This document shows, in pieces, positions 49,993 to 59,274 of a DNA stretch of 64,000 nucleotides. Source of the stretch: Microbacterium sp. 2FI (lineage in GTDB: Bacteria > Actinomycetota > Actinomycetes > Actinomycetales > Microbacteriaceae); contig NZ_SCMR01000003.1 in NCBI RefSeq assembly GCF_005502885.1, forward strand, positions 124,001 through 188,000, in the 5' to 3' direction. Position 1 is the stretch's first letter. Each line of letters begins with the position of its first letter. The translations under genes and the position numbers were made by a program. Below the pieces are notes generated by a model that made no database searches, was not told the DNA's origin, and saw only the letters and a program-made list of their open reading frames with translations.

Positions 49993-50871
49993 ATGGCACG
50001 CATCGGCGCGATCTTCAATCCGTACACGCATTCCCCCGACGAGTTCCTCGCCGCGGTGCAGTCCGCCGAACGCGCGGGCGTCGGCGAGCTGTGGCTGTGG
50101 GAGGACTGCTTCCGCCAGTCGGGGTTCGCCGCGGCCGCCGCGGCGCTCGCGCAGACCGAACGGCTGAAGATCGGCATCGGGATCGCGCCGATGCCGCTGC
50201 GCAACGTCGCGCTCACCGCGATGGAGATCGCGACCATCGAGCGACTCTTCCCTGGGCGCCTGCTGCCGGGCGTCGGTCACGGCGTGCTCACGTGGATGGG
50301 TCAGGTGGGCGCGCGCGTCGCCTCGCCGCTCACGCTCATGCGCGAGTACGTGCCGGCTCTGCGAGGACTCCTCGCGGGCGGTCAGGTCGACGTCGAGGGG
50401 CGCTACGTGACGCTCCGCGAGGTGCGCCTGGACGCGCCGCCGGAGACACCGCCCCGCGTCTATGCGGCCGCCGAAGGACCGAAGACGCTCGCGCTCAGCG
50501 GCGAGGTCGCCGACGGCACCGTGCTCGACAGCGGGCACACGCCCGACGAGGTGGCCGTGTCGGTCGCCGCGATCCGTGCGGCGCGCGCCGCGAGTGGCCG
50601 GGGCGGCGACGCCGACATCGTCGCGTACGTGATCGCCGCATTCGGGACGGATGCCGAGGCCCGCGCCCTCGCCGACGTCGGCGACCGCGAAGACCCCCAT
50701 CGCCGAGCCGTGTGGGGCGATGCCGCCGCGGTCGCCGCCGGAACGAGGGCGTTCTTCGACGCCGGTGTCGACGAGGTGATCCTGCTCCCGGCGTCCCGCA
50801 CCGACCTCGACGCGTACTACGCCGCCGTCGGCGAGGTCTCCCGCATCGTCGCCGGGGCGTCGCAGGCATGA
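49993..50871 (+). CDS. LLM-class flavin-dependent oxidoreductase
   Basis: 292 aa TIM-barrel of the luciferase-like family (F420 or FMN dependent). ERAGVGELWLWED, GIGIAPMPLRNVAL, GRLLPGVGHGVLTWMGQVG and ADGTVLDSGHTP are in the right order. CAGAGT seven bases before ATG 49993 predicts a leaderless start. Followed by a second family member, with overlap, which may work on the same substrate. Confidence 0.84.
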   Translation: MARIGAIFNPYTHSPDEFLAAVQSAERAGVGELWLWEDCFRQSGFAAAAAALAQTERLKIGIGIAPMPLRNVALTAMEIATIERLFPGRLLPGVGHGVLTWMGQVGARVASPLTLMREYVPALRGLLAGGQVDVEGRYVTLREVRLDAPPETPPRVYAAAEGPKTLALSGEVADGTVLDSGHTPDEVAVSVAAIRAARAASGRGGDADIVAYVIAAFGTDAEARALADVGDREDPHRRAVWGDAAAVAAGTRAFFDAGVDEVILLPASRTDLDAYYAAVGEVSRIVAGASQA

Positions 50872-51635
50872 CCGGCGCGCTCTCGATCGGCATCGCCGCA
50901 GCCCTCGGCCCCGACGTCGCAGCCCGCATCGCACCGGCGATCGAGGGGGCCGGGTTCCACTCGCTGTGGGTCAACGACACCGCGGGGAGCGACGCGCTCG
51001 AGGTGCTCGCGGCGGTTGCCGCCGTCACCGATCGGCTCATGCTCGCGACGGGAGTGCTGCCGGTCGATCGCCGCACGCCCGACGAGATCCTCGAGCGCGT
51101 CGCCGCGCTCGAGCTGCCGGCCGAGCGCCTCGTGCTCGGCATCGGCTCGGGCGGCGCCGCCGTCGGCGCGCTTGCGCGCGTGACGGAGGCCGTCGATGCC
51201 CTGCGCGCGCAGACCACCGCGCGGGTGATGGTGGGCGCACTGGGCCCGAAGATGCGCGAGCGAGGGGCCGCGGCATCCGATGGTCTCGTGCTCAGCTGGC
51301 TGACGCCGGCGCTCGCCGCGCGGCAGACCGCCGAAGCGCACGCGGTCGCTGCGCACACGCACACCGCGCTGTATGTGCGAACGGCGACCGATCCCGATGC
51401 GGAGGCGCGATTGGATGCCGAGACCGCCCGCTATGCCGGGTACCCGTCGTATGCGGCGAACTTCGCGCGGCTGGAGATCGCAGCTGAGGACACCGTGATC
51501 CGGCCGGGGTCGGTCGGCGCGGGGATCACGGCCTACCGCAGCAGTGCCGACGAGGTCGTGCTGCGGGCGATCACCGCGGAAGACGCCGAGGCCGACTACC
51601 GGCGCTTCATCGACGACGTCGCGGCGGTGATCTGA
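50868..51635 (+). CDS. Second LLM-class flavin-dependent oxidoreductase
   Basis: 255 aa. IEGAGFHSLWVNDTAGSDALE, LMLATGVLPVDRRTP and LVLGIGSGG match the luciferase-like barrel; shorter than the first member. ATG overlaps its stop (ATGA), indicating joint expression. Confidence 0.82.
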   Translation: MTGALSIGIAAALGPDVAARIAPAIEGAGFHSLWVNDTAGSDALEVLAAVAAVTDRLMLATGVLPVDRRTPDEILERVAALELPAERLVLGIGSGGAAVGALARVTEAVDALRAQTTARVMVGALGPKMRERGAAASDGLVLSWLTPALAARQTAEAHAVAAHTHTALYVRTATDPDAEARLDAETARYAGYPSYAANFARLEIAAEDTVIRPGSVGAGITAYRSSADEVVLRAITAEDAEADYRRFIDDVAAVI

Positions 51636-51657
51636 GACGTCCCCGGAAACAGAAGAC

Positions 51658-51695
51658 GACGCGCGGTGGCCGCGCAGACCCGGCCACCACGCGTC
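51658..51695. terminator. Bidirectional terminator
   Basis: 15-bp stem with one mismatch (51658-51672 with 51681-51695), loop of eight bases, between convergent oxidoreductase and fasciclin genes. Confidence 0.72.
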
Positions 51696-51708
51696 GAGCC
51701 GGACGGGG

Positions 51709-52305
51709 CTAGAGCGTCGGAACCAGCACGCGGTCGATCGTGTGGATCACGCCGTTCGTCGCGTCGATGTCGATCGCGCGCAGCACCAGCCGCGGATCGC
51801 GCAGCGACGGGGTCTCGTCGCGCAGCACGAGGCCGGCCGGGCGCACGATGCCGCCGTCCGCCATCGTGAGCGAGCGCGTGAGCAGCAGGCGCAGGGGTCC
51901 GATCTCGCGGTCGGGAACCGCGTGGTACAGCACGATCTCGCGGATCTGAGGGATCGTGAACGCGGTGGTGATCGTTGTGAGGGCCTCCGCCTCGCTCGCA
52001 GGGGCGGTGCCGGTGAGATCCTTCACGAGCGTCATGAACGCGCGGTCGGTGGGGGCGAACACCGTCCATTTTCCGCCTGACAGCGGGGCGGCGAGTTCGG
52101 TCGCGAGGACCGCCTGGACGAGGATGTCGTAGTCGTTGGCGTTCGTGTCCGGCGTGCCGCCGCCGGAGGCCGCGACCGCGATCTCGACGATGTTCTGGGT
52201 GGGCGCCGGTGCGGGCGATGGCTTGGGCCAGGACGCCTGCGCCGGAGTTGCCACGCCGACGACGAGAAGGGCCGTCACCGCTGCGGTCGCGAGGATCTTC
52301 TTCAT
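51709..52305 (-). CDS. Secreted fasciclin-domain protein
   Basis: 198 aa. Signal peptide (MKKILATAAVTALLVVGVATPAQAS) with a likely cut after AQA, short Pro linker and one FAS1 domain (H1 segment TVFAPTDRAF, H2 GVIHTIDRVLVP at the end). Such proteins take part in adhesion or wall contacts. AAGGAG lies before ATG 52305. Confidence 0.85.
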   Translation of the reverse strand: MKKILATAAVTALLVVGVATPAQASWPKPSPAPAPTQNIVEIAVAASGGGTPDTNANDYDILVQAVLATELAAPLSGGKWTVFAPTDRAFMTLVKDLTGTAPASEAEALTTITTAFTIPQIREIVLYHAVPDREIGPLRLLLTRSLTMADGGIVRPAGLVLRDETPSLRDPRLVLRAIDIDATNGVIHTIDRVLVPTL

Positions 52306-52416
52306 GTTCGAAACTCCTTCGTTCTCGGGGAGGTCTCCGCCCGGCATCCCGGACGCGCCATCAAGTGATTCCCCGTTCGCGCGGCTTTTGGATGCAGGCG
52401 GGGCGAGACTGGGGGA

Positions 52417-52848
52417 ATGACCTCGAGCCCGGCAGCATCCGTCCTCCGCCTGATCAGCCGGCTGCTGCTGGCGCTGCTGCTGATCGTGGCCGGCGTCTCG
52501 CACCTCACGTGGGGGCGTCGTGGGTACCGCATCGTCGTGCCCGATTGGGCGACGCGGATGCTGCGCACCGACAAGGACATGATCGTGGTCGCGTCGGGGG
52601 CGGTCGAGGTCATGCTCGGAGCTGCTATCGTCGCGCTCCCGCGAGACCGGACGCGGGTCGGGATGATCGTCGCGGCGTTCTTCGTCGCCGTCTTCCCGGG
52701 AAACGTGCACCAGTGGCGCACGGGCCGTGAGGCGCCGATGCTTCGCACGGATCGCGCGCGGTTCATCCGGCTGCTGCTCCAGCCCCTGCTCGTCGCGTGG
52801 GCGCTGTGGAGCACCGCGGGTGACGCGCCGGCGGGGCATGGCCGGTGA
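52417..52848 (+). CDS. DoxX-like membrane protein, paralogue of 42152
   Basis: 143 aa. VAGVSHLTWGRRGYRIVVPDW, VASGAVEVMLGAAIVALPR and AFFVAVFPGNVHQW parallel the protein at 42152 through its full length. About four membrane helices. Ends overlapping the epimerase GTG. Confidence 0.78.
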   Translation: MTSSPAASVLRLISRLLLALLLIVAGVSHLTWGRRGYRIVVPDWATRMLRTDKDMIVVASGAVEVMLGAAIVALPRDRTRVGMIVAAFFVAVFPGNVHQWRTGREAPMLRTDRARFIRLLLQPLLVAWALWSTAGDAPAGHGR

Positions 52849-53834
52849 CCCGCCCGATCGCGGTCGTCGCGGGCGCCACGGGGTTCGTCGGCCGCGCCCT
52901 CACGGCGGCGCTCATCGAGGACGGGTACGACCTGCGCCTCGTGGGGCGTGACGCGCGCGACGCGCGGTGGCACGACCTCGAGAGCATCCGACGTGCGGTC
53001 GACGGCGCCGCACTGATCGTCAACCTCGCCGGAAAGTCCGTCAACTGCCGCTACACCGACGCGAACCGCGACGAGATCCTGCGCTCGCGCGTCGAGACGA
53101 CACGCCTGCTGCGAAACGCGGTGACGGATGCCGCCGCCCCGCCGCCGCTGTGGCTCAACGCCAGCACCGCCACGATCTACCGCTACGCCCTCGATCGGCC
53201 GCAGACCGAGGCCGACGGCGAGATCGGCACCGGGTTCTCGGTCGACGTGGCCCGCGCGTGGGAGGACGAGTTCCTCGCCGGCGACCTTGCCGGTACGCGG
53301 CGTGTCTCGCTGCGGATGGCCATCGTGCTCGGCGACGGTCCGGCGACCCGCACCCTGGTGAACCTGGCCCGCGTGGGCCTCGGCGGGACGCAGTTCGACG
53401 GTTGGTGGTTCCCGCACCGCCGCTATCGCGGCATCGGGCCGAACGCCTCGGGTGACGGGCGAGCGCCGTGGCATCGATCGCGCGGGCGGCAGAGGTTCAG
53501 CTGGATCCACATCGACGACGTCGTGGGCGCAGTGCGTTTCGTGCGCGATCACCCGGAGATGTCGGGGCCGGTCAACCTCGCGGCGCCGCACGCGAGCGAC
53601 AACCGCTCCCTGATGGCGACGCTGCGCCGCGCGGTGGGCGCCCGGATCGGGCTGCCGGCCGGGCGGTTCATGCTCGAACCCGCGATGTGGGCGCTGCGCA
53701 CCGAGCCCGAACTCGTCATGAAGAGCCGCTGGGTGGTGCCCGGCGTTCTGCAGGGCGCGGGTTACCGGTTCGCCCAGCCCGATCTCGAGGCGGCACTCCG
53801 CGACGTCGTGAACACGCTTTCCCCCGATCGCTGA
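52845..53834 (+). CDS. TIGR01777-type NAD-dependent epimerase
   Basis: 329 aa from GTG 52845. GATGFVGRAL cofactor motif, LAGKSVNCRY in place of the usual LAG..I segment, IHIDDVVGAVRFV and the C-terminal DUF1731-type motif (YRFAQPDLEAALRDV). Short-chain dehydrogenase family of unknown substrate. Confidence 0.82.
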   Translation: MTRPIAVVAGATGFVGRALTAALIEDGYDLRLVGRDARDARWHDLESIRRAVDGAALIVNLAGKSVNCRYTDANRDEILRSRVETTRLLRNAVTDAAAPPPLWLNASTATIYRYALDRPQTEADGEIGTGFSVDVARAWEDEFLAGDLAGTRRVSLRMAIVLGDGPATRTLVNLARVGLGGTQFDGWWFPHRRYRGIGPNASGDGRAPWHRSRGRQRFSWIHIDDVVGAVRFVRDHPEMSGPVNLAAPHASDNRSLMATLRRAVGARIGLPAGRFMLEPAMWALRTEPELVMKSRWVVPGVLQGAGYRFAQPDLEAALRDVVNTLSPDR

Positions 53835-53872
53835 GCGGGGCCTCGGGGTCGCTGTGGTCTGGGTTAGAGTGC

Positions 53873-53897
53873 CAGAGTGCATCGGATGGCCGCGTGA
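53873..53897 (+). promoter_or_regulatory. Leaderless mini-ORF before ABC operon
   Basis: CAGAGT (53873-53878), seven bases, then ATG-GCC-GCG-TGA (53886-53897). The GTG of the permease overlaps this TGA (GTGA), so a three-codon leaderless reading unit may feed ribosomes into the permease gene. Confidence 0.42.
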
Positions 53898-56563
53898 TCG
53901 GAGGAATCCGGTTCGCCCTGGCTCGGGCGCGTGCCGCCACCGCGCCGCTGGTGACCCTCGCCGTCGTCGCGGCGCTCTGCGCCCTCCTGGTGGTCGTCAC
54001 CGCCGGAGTCATCGCGACCGTCGAGGCGCGCGAGGTGCGCGCGGCGCTTGCGACCGCCACGGGTGAACGCGGTGCCGTCGAACTGACGCTCGAGAGCGAT
54101 GCTGCGCGGGGTGCCGCGATCGACGCGGTCGAGGGGCTGCTCCGCGAGCACGGGGCCTCCGGCGCCCTCGTGGTCGGCGGCGAGATCGCCGTCGTCGTGC
54201 TCAGCCCCGACCTCGAGACGATCACCGCGAGCGAGGCAGCCGCGCTCGTCGACGTGCTCGGTGGCGTCCGCGATGCGGTCGAAGACAGCACCGATGTGAG
54301 CGTGCAGGTGTCGGGCGGGCTGCGTGACACCCTCGAAGGCATCACGGCCGGGGTCGACGCCCGCCGCGGCCCCACCGCAGTCGCGATCGCGCTGCAAGGC
54401 CTCCTGACCGCGGTCGTGGTGGGCGCGGTGGCCCTCGAAGCCGTGCGGATGCGCTCCACCGAGACGATGCTGCTGCGCGCGCGCGGGGCGCGGCGCCGTG
54501 ATCTCGTGTCGCTTGCGAGCATCGAGACCCTGGTCGTCGCAGCGGCGGGCGCCGTCGCCGGCGCCGGCGTCGGGGTCGCCGCGGTGCTCGCGTTCGGAGG
54601 TGTTCCCGCCGGACTGATCCTTGCGGCCGGTGCCGCTCTCGCGATCGCCGTGGTCGCTGCGATCGTCGTGGCCGTGGTCACCGCACGCGGCGTCGATCGG
54701 GGCTCGGCCCGCGCGCGCGCCGCCGCCGACATCGGCCTCGTCATCGTCCTCGCCGTCGTCACCGCGCTCGCGGTCTGGCAGTTCGCCCAGTCCGGCACGC
54801 CGATCGTCGAACGCGGCGACGGCACCGCGGTGCTCGACCCGCTCGTCGCCATCGCTCCGGCTCTCGCCCTCGCACTCGTGGCCCTCGTCGCGGTGGCGCT
54901 CGCGACCCCGATCGCACGGGCGGTGTCGGCAGCCCTCGCCCCGACCCGGGGGATGACGCCGGTCACGCCGCTGCGCCTCGCCGCGCGGCGACCCGCGCGC
55001 CACGCCCTCTCGATCACGGTGGTGGCGTTCGCGATCGGCGCCGTGACGATCGCCGGCACGTACCAGGGATCCCTCACGGCGCTCGGCGATGCTCCCGAGG
55101 CGCTCCGCGTCGGTGCCGACGTGCGGGTCACCACGATCCCCGACGACGTGGCGGCCGCCGATGTCGCCACCGCCGGTGATCCGGATGCCGCCATGCTCGC
55201 GCGACCGCTCAACGCTCGCGGTGCGGACCAGCGCCTGCCCATCCTCGCCGCCCAGGCGTCGGAGCTGGGCGCCGTGATGCTCGACGCCGGCGGGGCGATC
55301 GACCCGGCCGCCCTCGGCGATGCCCTCATGCTCTCCTCGAGCGGCGCGCCGCTGTCAGGCACCGACATCGCGCTGACGCTCCTGACGCCGTCGCCGCCCC
55401 CGGTCGTCTTCGACGGCGAGGAGTACCAGCCCGGCCCGCCCGAGGTCGAGGCGCGCGTGACGGCGGTGTCCTCCACAGGCCAGGTGGCTCGTTTCGTCTT
55501 CTCGAACACCGACACGATGACCGTTGAGAACAACGGCGACACCTTCGTCACCTCGACCACCCGGGAGCAGACCGACGTCTCGTTCGACCTGCCTGCCGGC
55601 GAAGGATGGGCGCTCGCGGGGGTGGACGTCGGGTTGCGCTATCTGAACGGTGGCGCGAACGTCATCGAGTTCACGGAGTTCACGAGCGGCGGTGCCGCCG
55701 TCGACGTCTCGGGCTTCCGTTCCGCCGGCGGGTCCGGCGGTGTCGAGGCCTCGGCGAGCGCACTGACGTTCACGCTCGAGGTCGACGGGGAGTACACCCG
55801 GGCGGTGGCCGCCGACATCCCCGCCGTCGTCCCGGCGGTGATCACGGCGGCGCTCGCCGACACGATGAGCCTCGGCGTCGGCGACGACCTGGCGCTTTCG
55901 ATCGTCTCGCCCGACGTCGACATCGACTTCCAGATCGCCGAGGTCATCCCGGTGCTCCCCGGAAGCGCGTCGGGCCAGGGGATGCTGGTCGACCTCGCGA
56001 CCGTCTCCCTCGCCAGTCCGCTCGACATCGTCGCGAACCAGGTGTGGATGTCGACCGACGACCCGGGAGCGGTGACCGCCGCCGTCGAGGAGGCCTTCCC
56101 CGAGACGGTGACGATCGTCGCCGATCCGCGCTCCGCCGACAACGCCGCCGGCACCGCGCTGGCGTTCCTGCTCGCGGCTGTCGGCGCGGTCGGGCTGGCG
56201 CTCGTCGTGCTGGTGTTGCGCCGCACTCGCTCCCGTGCCGATTCGCGTGAACTGGCGCTCCTCGCGGTCCTCGGACTCGGTCGCGGGCGAGCCGTGCGCC
56301 TGCGCGCACGGGAAGACCTCTTCGCGGTCGTCATGGGCGTCGTCGGCGGTCTCGCGGCCGGTGTCGCTACGGCCTGGCTCGTCGTGCCGCCGCTCGTGCG
56401 CGCCGCCTACGTCACGGTTCCCGAGGCCTATCCGGTGCCGCTGCAGGCGTCACCCGTGCTCCTCGGCGCCGCTCTCGTGGTCGTCGCCGGCGTGTTCTGC
56501 GTCGTCGTGTCGACCGTGCGCGCGCCCGCCGCCCTCGCGCCGCTCATGAGGGAGGACGAGTGA
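53894..56563 (+). CDS. FtsX-like ABC permease 1
   Basis: 889 aa from GTG 53894, the only sensible start after the upstream epimerase. N-terminal membrane helix, large extracellular part, middle helices (AVVVGAVALEAVRMR...LLRARGARRRDLVSLASIETLV) and a final set of three with LLAVLGLGRGRAVRLRAREDL. MacB/FtsX-type mechanotransmission permeases extract or move substrates in the envelope with a separate ATPase. Overlaps permease 2. Confidence 0.82.
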   Translation: MIGGIRFALARARAATAPLVTLAVVAALCALLVVVTAGVIATVEAREVRAALATATGERGAVELTLESDAARGAAIDAVEGLLREHGASGALVVGGEIAVVVLSPDLETITASEAAALVDVLGGVRDAVEDSTDVSVQVSGGLRDTLEGITAGVDARRGPTAVAIALQGLLTAVVVGAVALEAVRMRSTETMLLRARGARRRDLVSLASIETLVVAAAGAVAGAGVGVAAVLAFGGVPAGLILAAGAALAIAVVAAIVVAVVTARGVDRGSARARAAADIGLVIVLAVVTALAVWQFAQSGTPIVERGDGTAVLDPLVAIAPALALALVALVAVALATPIARAVSAALAPTRGMTPVTPLRLAARRPARHALSITVVAFAIGAVTIAGTYQGSLTALGDAPEALRVGADVRVTTIPDDVAAADVATAGDPDAAMLARPLNARGADQRLPILAAQASELGAVMLDAGGAIDPAALGDALMLSSSGAPLSGTDIALTLLTPSPPPVVFDGEEYQPGPPEVEARVTAVSSTGQVARFVFSNTDTMTVENNGDTFVTSTTREQTDVSFDLPAGEGWALAGVDVGLRYLNGGANVIEFTEFTSGGAAVDVSGFRSAGGSGGVEASASALTFTLEVDGEYTRAVAADIPAVVPAVITAALADTMSLGVGDDLALSIVSPDVDIDFQIAEVIPVLPGSASGQGMLVDLATVSLASPLDIVANQVWMSTDDPGAVTAAVEEAFPETVTIVADPRSADNAAGTALAFLLAAVGAVGLALVVLVLRRTRSRADSRELALLAVLGLGRGRAVRLRAREDLFAVVMGVVGGLAAGVATAWLVVPPLVRAAYVTVPEAYPVPLQASPVLLGAALVVVAGVFCVVVSTVRAPAALAPLMREDE

Positions 56564-59274
56564 CCAGGTCTCCCGGGCTCTTCGCCCTCACCCGGCGCCG
56601 GTTCGCGACGCCTCGGAGCGCCGCGCTCGTGATCGTCGCGCTCGTCGCGTTCGCCGCGTTCGTGATCGCCGCGGCACCGCGCGCTCTCGTCGGTGTCGTG
56701 CGTGACGAAGTGGCCCATCAGATCTCGGGCGTTCCCGCGATCGCCCGCGATCTCACCGGCGACACGATCGGCGTGCCGATGTTCGGGCCCGCAGCGGATC
56801 CCGAGCTGACAGCGGGCTGGGACGACGGCGCCGCGACGGTGTTCGGCGAAGTGGCGCAGAGCCTCGCCGACAATCGCGCTTCGTTCGAGGAGGTTCTGCA
56901 GCCCATGGTGGGCGAAGCAGAGTTCGCCGAGTTCGCCGAACCCGCGGGTGCCGACCCCGACGTGATCGCGCCGGACGCGCCGCTGACGCGGGTCCAGCTG
57001 CTGTCCGAGCCCGAGATGCAGGCGAACGTCCGCCTGGTCGAGGGAGCGTGGCCGCAGGCGCCGGGAGCTGAGGGGACCTTCGACATCGTGCTCGCCGTGG
57101 ACTCCGCCGCCACCATGCAGTGGCCGATCGGCGAGTCCCGCCGCTATGCATTCGTCACCGCGATGCAGACACGCGAGCCGCCGCTGCTGCGTCTGGTCGG
57201 CGTCGTCGAGGCGGTCGACCCCGACGCCCCGCGCTGGCAGCACCTTCCGACCGCGCTCGGCGCGACGGTCTTCGACGACGGCAACCGCCGCCCGGTCGCG
57301 ACGTCGGTGGCGTGGCTGCATCCGGCCGCATGGCAGGCCCAGGCCACGGAGTCTCCGCGCCCGAGGCTCCGGGCGTGGTATCCGGTCGACGGCTCCGCAG
57401 CCGTCGGCGCGGACCCGCAGCAGGTGCTGTCGGCGCTGCGCGGCGTGACGGCGACATCGGTGCCGGTCGACAGCACCGGCCAGTTGCGCGTGCGGTTCTC
57501 GAGCGACATCGTCGACGTCCTCTCGACCGCGCTGTCGCGTGCGGGGTCGGCGAGCGCTATCCTCGCGGTCGCCGCCGTCGGACCCCTCGCCGTCAGCGTG
57601 GCGCTCGTCGTGCTGGCCTCGGCCCTGATCATCCGCCGCCGCCGCGCCGACCTGTCGCTCATGTCGGCGCGCGGGGCGCCGCTGGCGCGCCTCCGGCGCC
57701 TGTTGTTCGGAGAGGGACTCGTCCTCGGCGTGCCGGCCGCCGTCGCAGCAGCTCTCGCCGGGGTCGCCGCGACGACCTACGACGCCGGAATTCTGCCGAC
57801 GACGGTGGCGATCGCGGTCGGCGTCGTCCCCGCCCTCGCTCTCGCCTTCACGCTGCGGCCGGCGCTCCTCGGACGCGACCGCGCCGACCTCGACGCGCCG
57901 GTGCGCGGGCGCGTGGTGCGGGTCCTCGAAGCGGTCGTCGTGCTCGTCGCGGTCCTCGCCGTGGCACAGCTCGTCATCCGCGGCATCGGACCGTCGACCG
58001 AGGGCATCGATCCGCTCGTCGTCGCGGCGCCGCTCTTGGCGACCGTCGCCGTCGCTCTGATCGTGGTGCGCCTGCATCCGCTGCCGATCGCCGCAGCCCT
58101 GCGCGTCGCGCGCCGCGGCCGGGGAATCACGTCGCTCGTGGGCGCCGCGCGCAACCTCCGCGACCCGGCGGCCGGCACCACCGCGGTGCTCGCGATGCTC
58201 GTCGCCGTCGCGATCGCGGTGTTCTCGTCGCTCGTGCTCGCCACGGTCGATCGGGGCGCGGTCGTCGCGGCCCAGCGCGACGTCGGCGCGGACATCCGCG
58301 TCTCGGGACCGTACTTCGACGACCAGACGATCGAGCGCATGCGCGAGGCCGGGGGCGTGACGGATGCCGTCGGCGTGCTCCGCGGCGACTACATCTCGGT
58401 GGCAGGACCCGACGGCCGCGATAGCGTCCAGGCCGTGATCACCGACGTCGAGCGCCTCGCTGCGATCCAGCGCGGCATGACCGGCGCGCTCCCCGAGGGC
58501 CTCATCGAGCCCGAGTCGGACCCCGTGCAGGTCGTGCAGTCGACGGCCCTCGTCGCCGAGATCGGGCAGGGGAGCACAGCATCCGTCGTCGATGTGCCCG
58601 TCGATGTCGTCGGCACCCTCGATCGCGTGCTCGGGATGTCGGTGTCGGAGCAGTTCATCCTGCTCGACCAGACCGACTACCTCACCCTCACCGGATTCGG
58701 GTTCTTCCCGCGCACCGTGCTGGTCGACATCGCCGACGGCGCAGACGCGCAAGCGGTCGCCGCAGACCTCAGCGACATCGTGGCGGGATCCCATTCGGTG
58801 CGCATCCTCGAGGAGTCCACGGCCGAGATCCAGGCGTCGCCCGCGGTCTCGGCGCTGCGCTTCGTGCTCTTCGCAGCCCTCGGCGTCGCCGTCGCGCTGT
58901 CGGTGGTCGCCCTGCTGCTGGTCGCGGGCGTCTCGCAGGACGCCCGGTCGCGCACGATCGCCCTGCTGCGCAGCATGGGTCTCGACCGGCGTCGCGCTCG
59001 CGGCATCATCGCGTGGGAGTTCGCCCCGCTCGGGATCACCGCGATCGTGGGCGGCGTGATCCTCGGAGCGCTGCTGCCGCTGCTGGTGGTCACCTCGATC
59101 GATCTGCGACCCTTCACGGGCGGCGGCGGCCAGCCGAGCATCGCCGTCGACCCGGTGCTCAGCGGCATCCTGATCGCCGTCGTCGTGGTCGCGATCGCCG
59201 GTGCCGTCGTCGGCGGCGTCGTGAGCGCGCGCACCACATCGATGGCCACCGTGCTTCGAACCGAGGAGGACTGA
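56560..59274 (+). CDS. FtsX-like ABC permease 2
   Basis: 904 aa from GTG 56560. N-terminal helix RSAALVIVALVAFAAFVIAAAP, central helices with LMSARGAPLARLRRLLFGEGLVLG and final SVVALLLVAGVSQDARSRTIALLRSMGLDRRRAR typical of FtsX modules. Paired with permease 1, presumably a heterodimer. GTGA and TGATG overlaps with neighbours. Confidence 0.82.
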   Translation: MTRSPGLFALTRRRFATPRSAALVIVALVAFAAFVIAAAPRALVGVVRDEVAHQISGVPAIARDLTGDTIGVPMFGPAADPELTAGWDDGAATVFGEVAQSLADNRASFEEVLQPMVGEAEFAEFAEPAGADPDVIAPDAPLTRVQLLSEPEMQANVRLVEGAWPQAPGAEGTFDIVLAVDSAATMQWPIGESRRYAFVTAMQTREPPLLRLVGVVEAVDPDAPRWQHLPTALGATVFDDGNRRPVATSVAWLHPAAWQAQATESPRPRLRAWYPVDGSAAVGADPQQVLSALRGVTATSVPVDSTGQLRVRFSSDIVDVLSTALSRAGSASAILAVAAVGPLAVSVALVVLASALIIRRRRADLSLMSARGAPLARLRRLLFGEGLVLGVPAAVAAALAGVAATTYDAGILPTTVAIAVGVVPALALAFTLRPALLGRDRADLDAPVRGRVVRVLEAVVVLVAVLAVAQLVIRGIGPSTEGIDPLVVAAPLLATVAVALIVVRLHPLPIAAALRVARRGRGITSLVGAARNLRDPAAGTTAVLAMLVAVAIAVFSSLVLATVDRGAVVAAQRDVGADIRVSGPYFDDQTIERMREAGGVTDAVGVLRGDYISVAGPDGRDSVQAVITDVERLAAIQRGMTGALPEGLIEPESDPVQVVQSTALVAEIGQGSTASVVDVPVDVVGTLDRVLGMSVSEQFILLDQTDYLTLTGFGFFPRTVLVDIADGADAQAVAADLSDIVAGSHSVRILEESTAEIQASPAVSALRFVLFAALGVAVALSVVALLLVAGVSQDARSRTIALLRSMGLDRRRARGIIAWEFAPLGITAIVGGVILGALLPLLVVTSIDLRPFTGGGGQPSIAVDPVLSGILIAVVVVAIAGAVVGGVVSARTTSMATVLRTEED

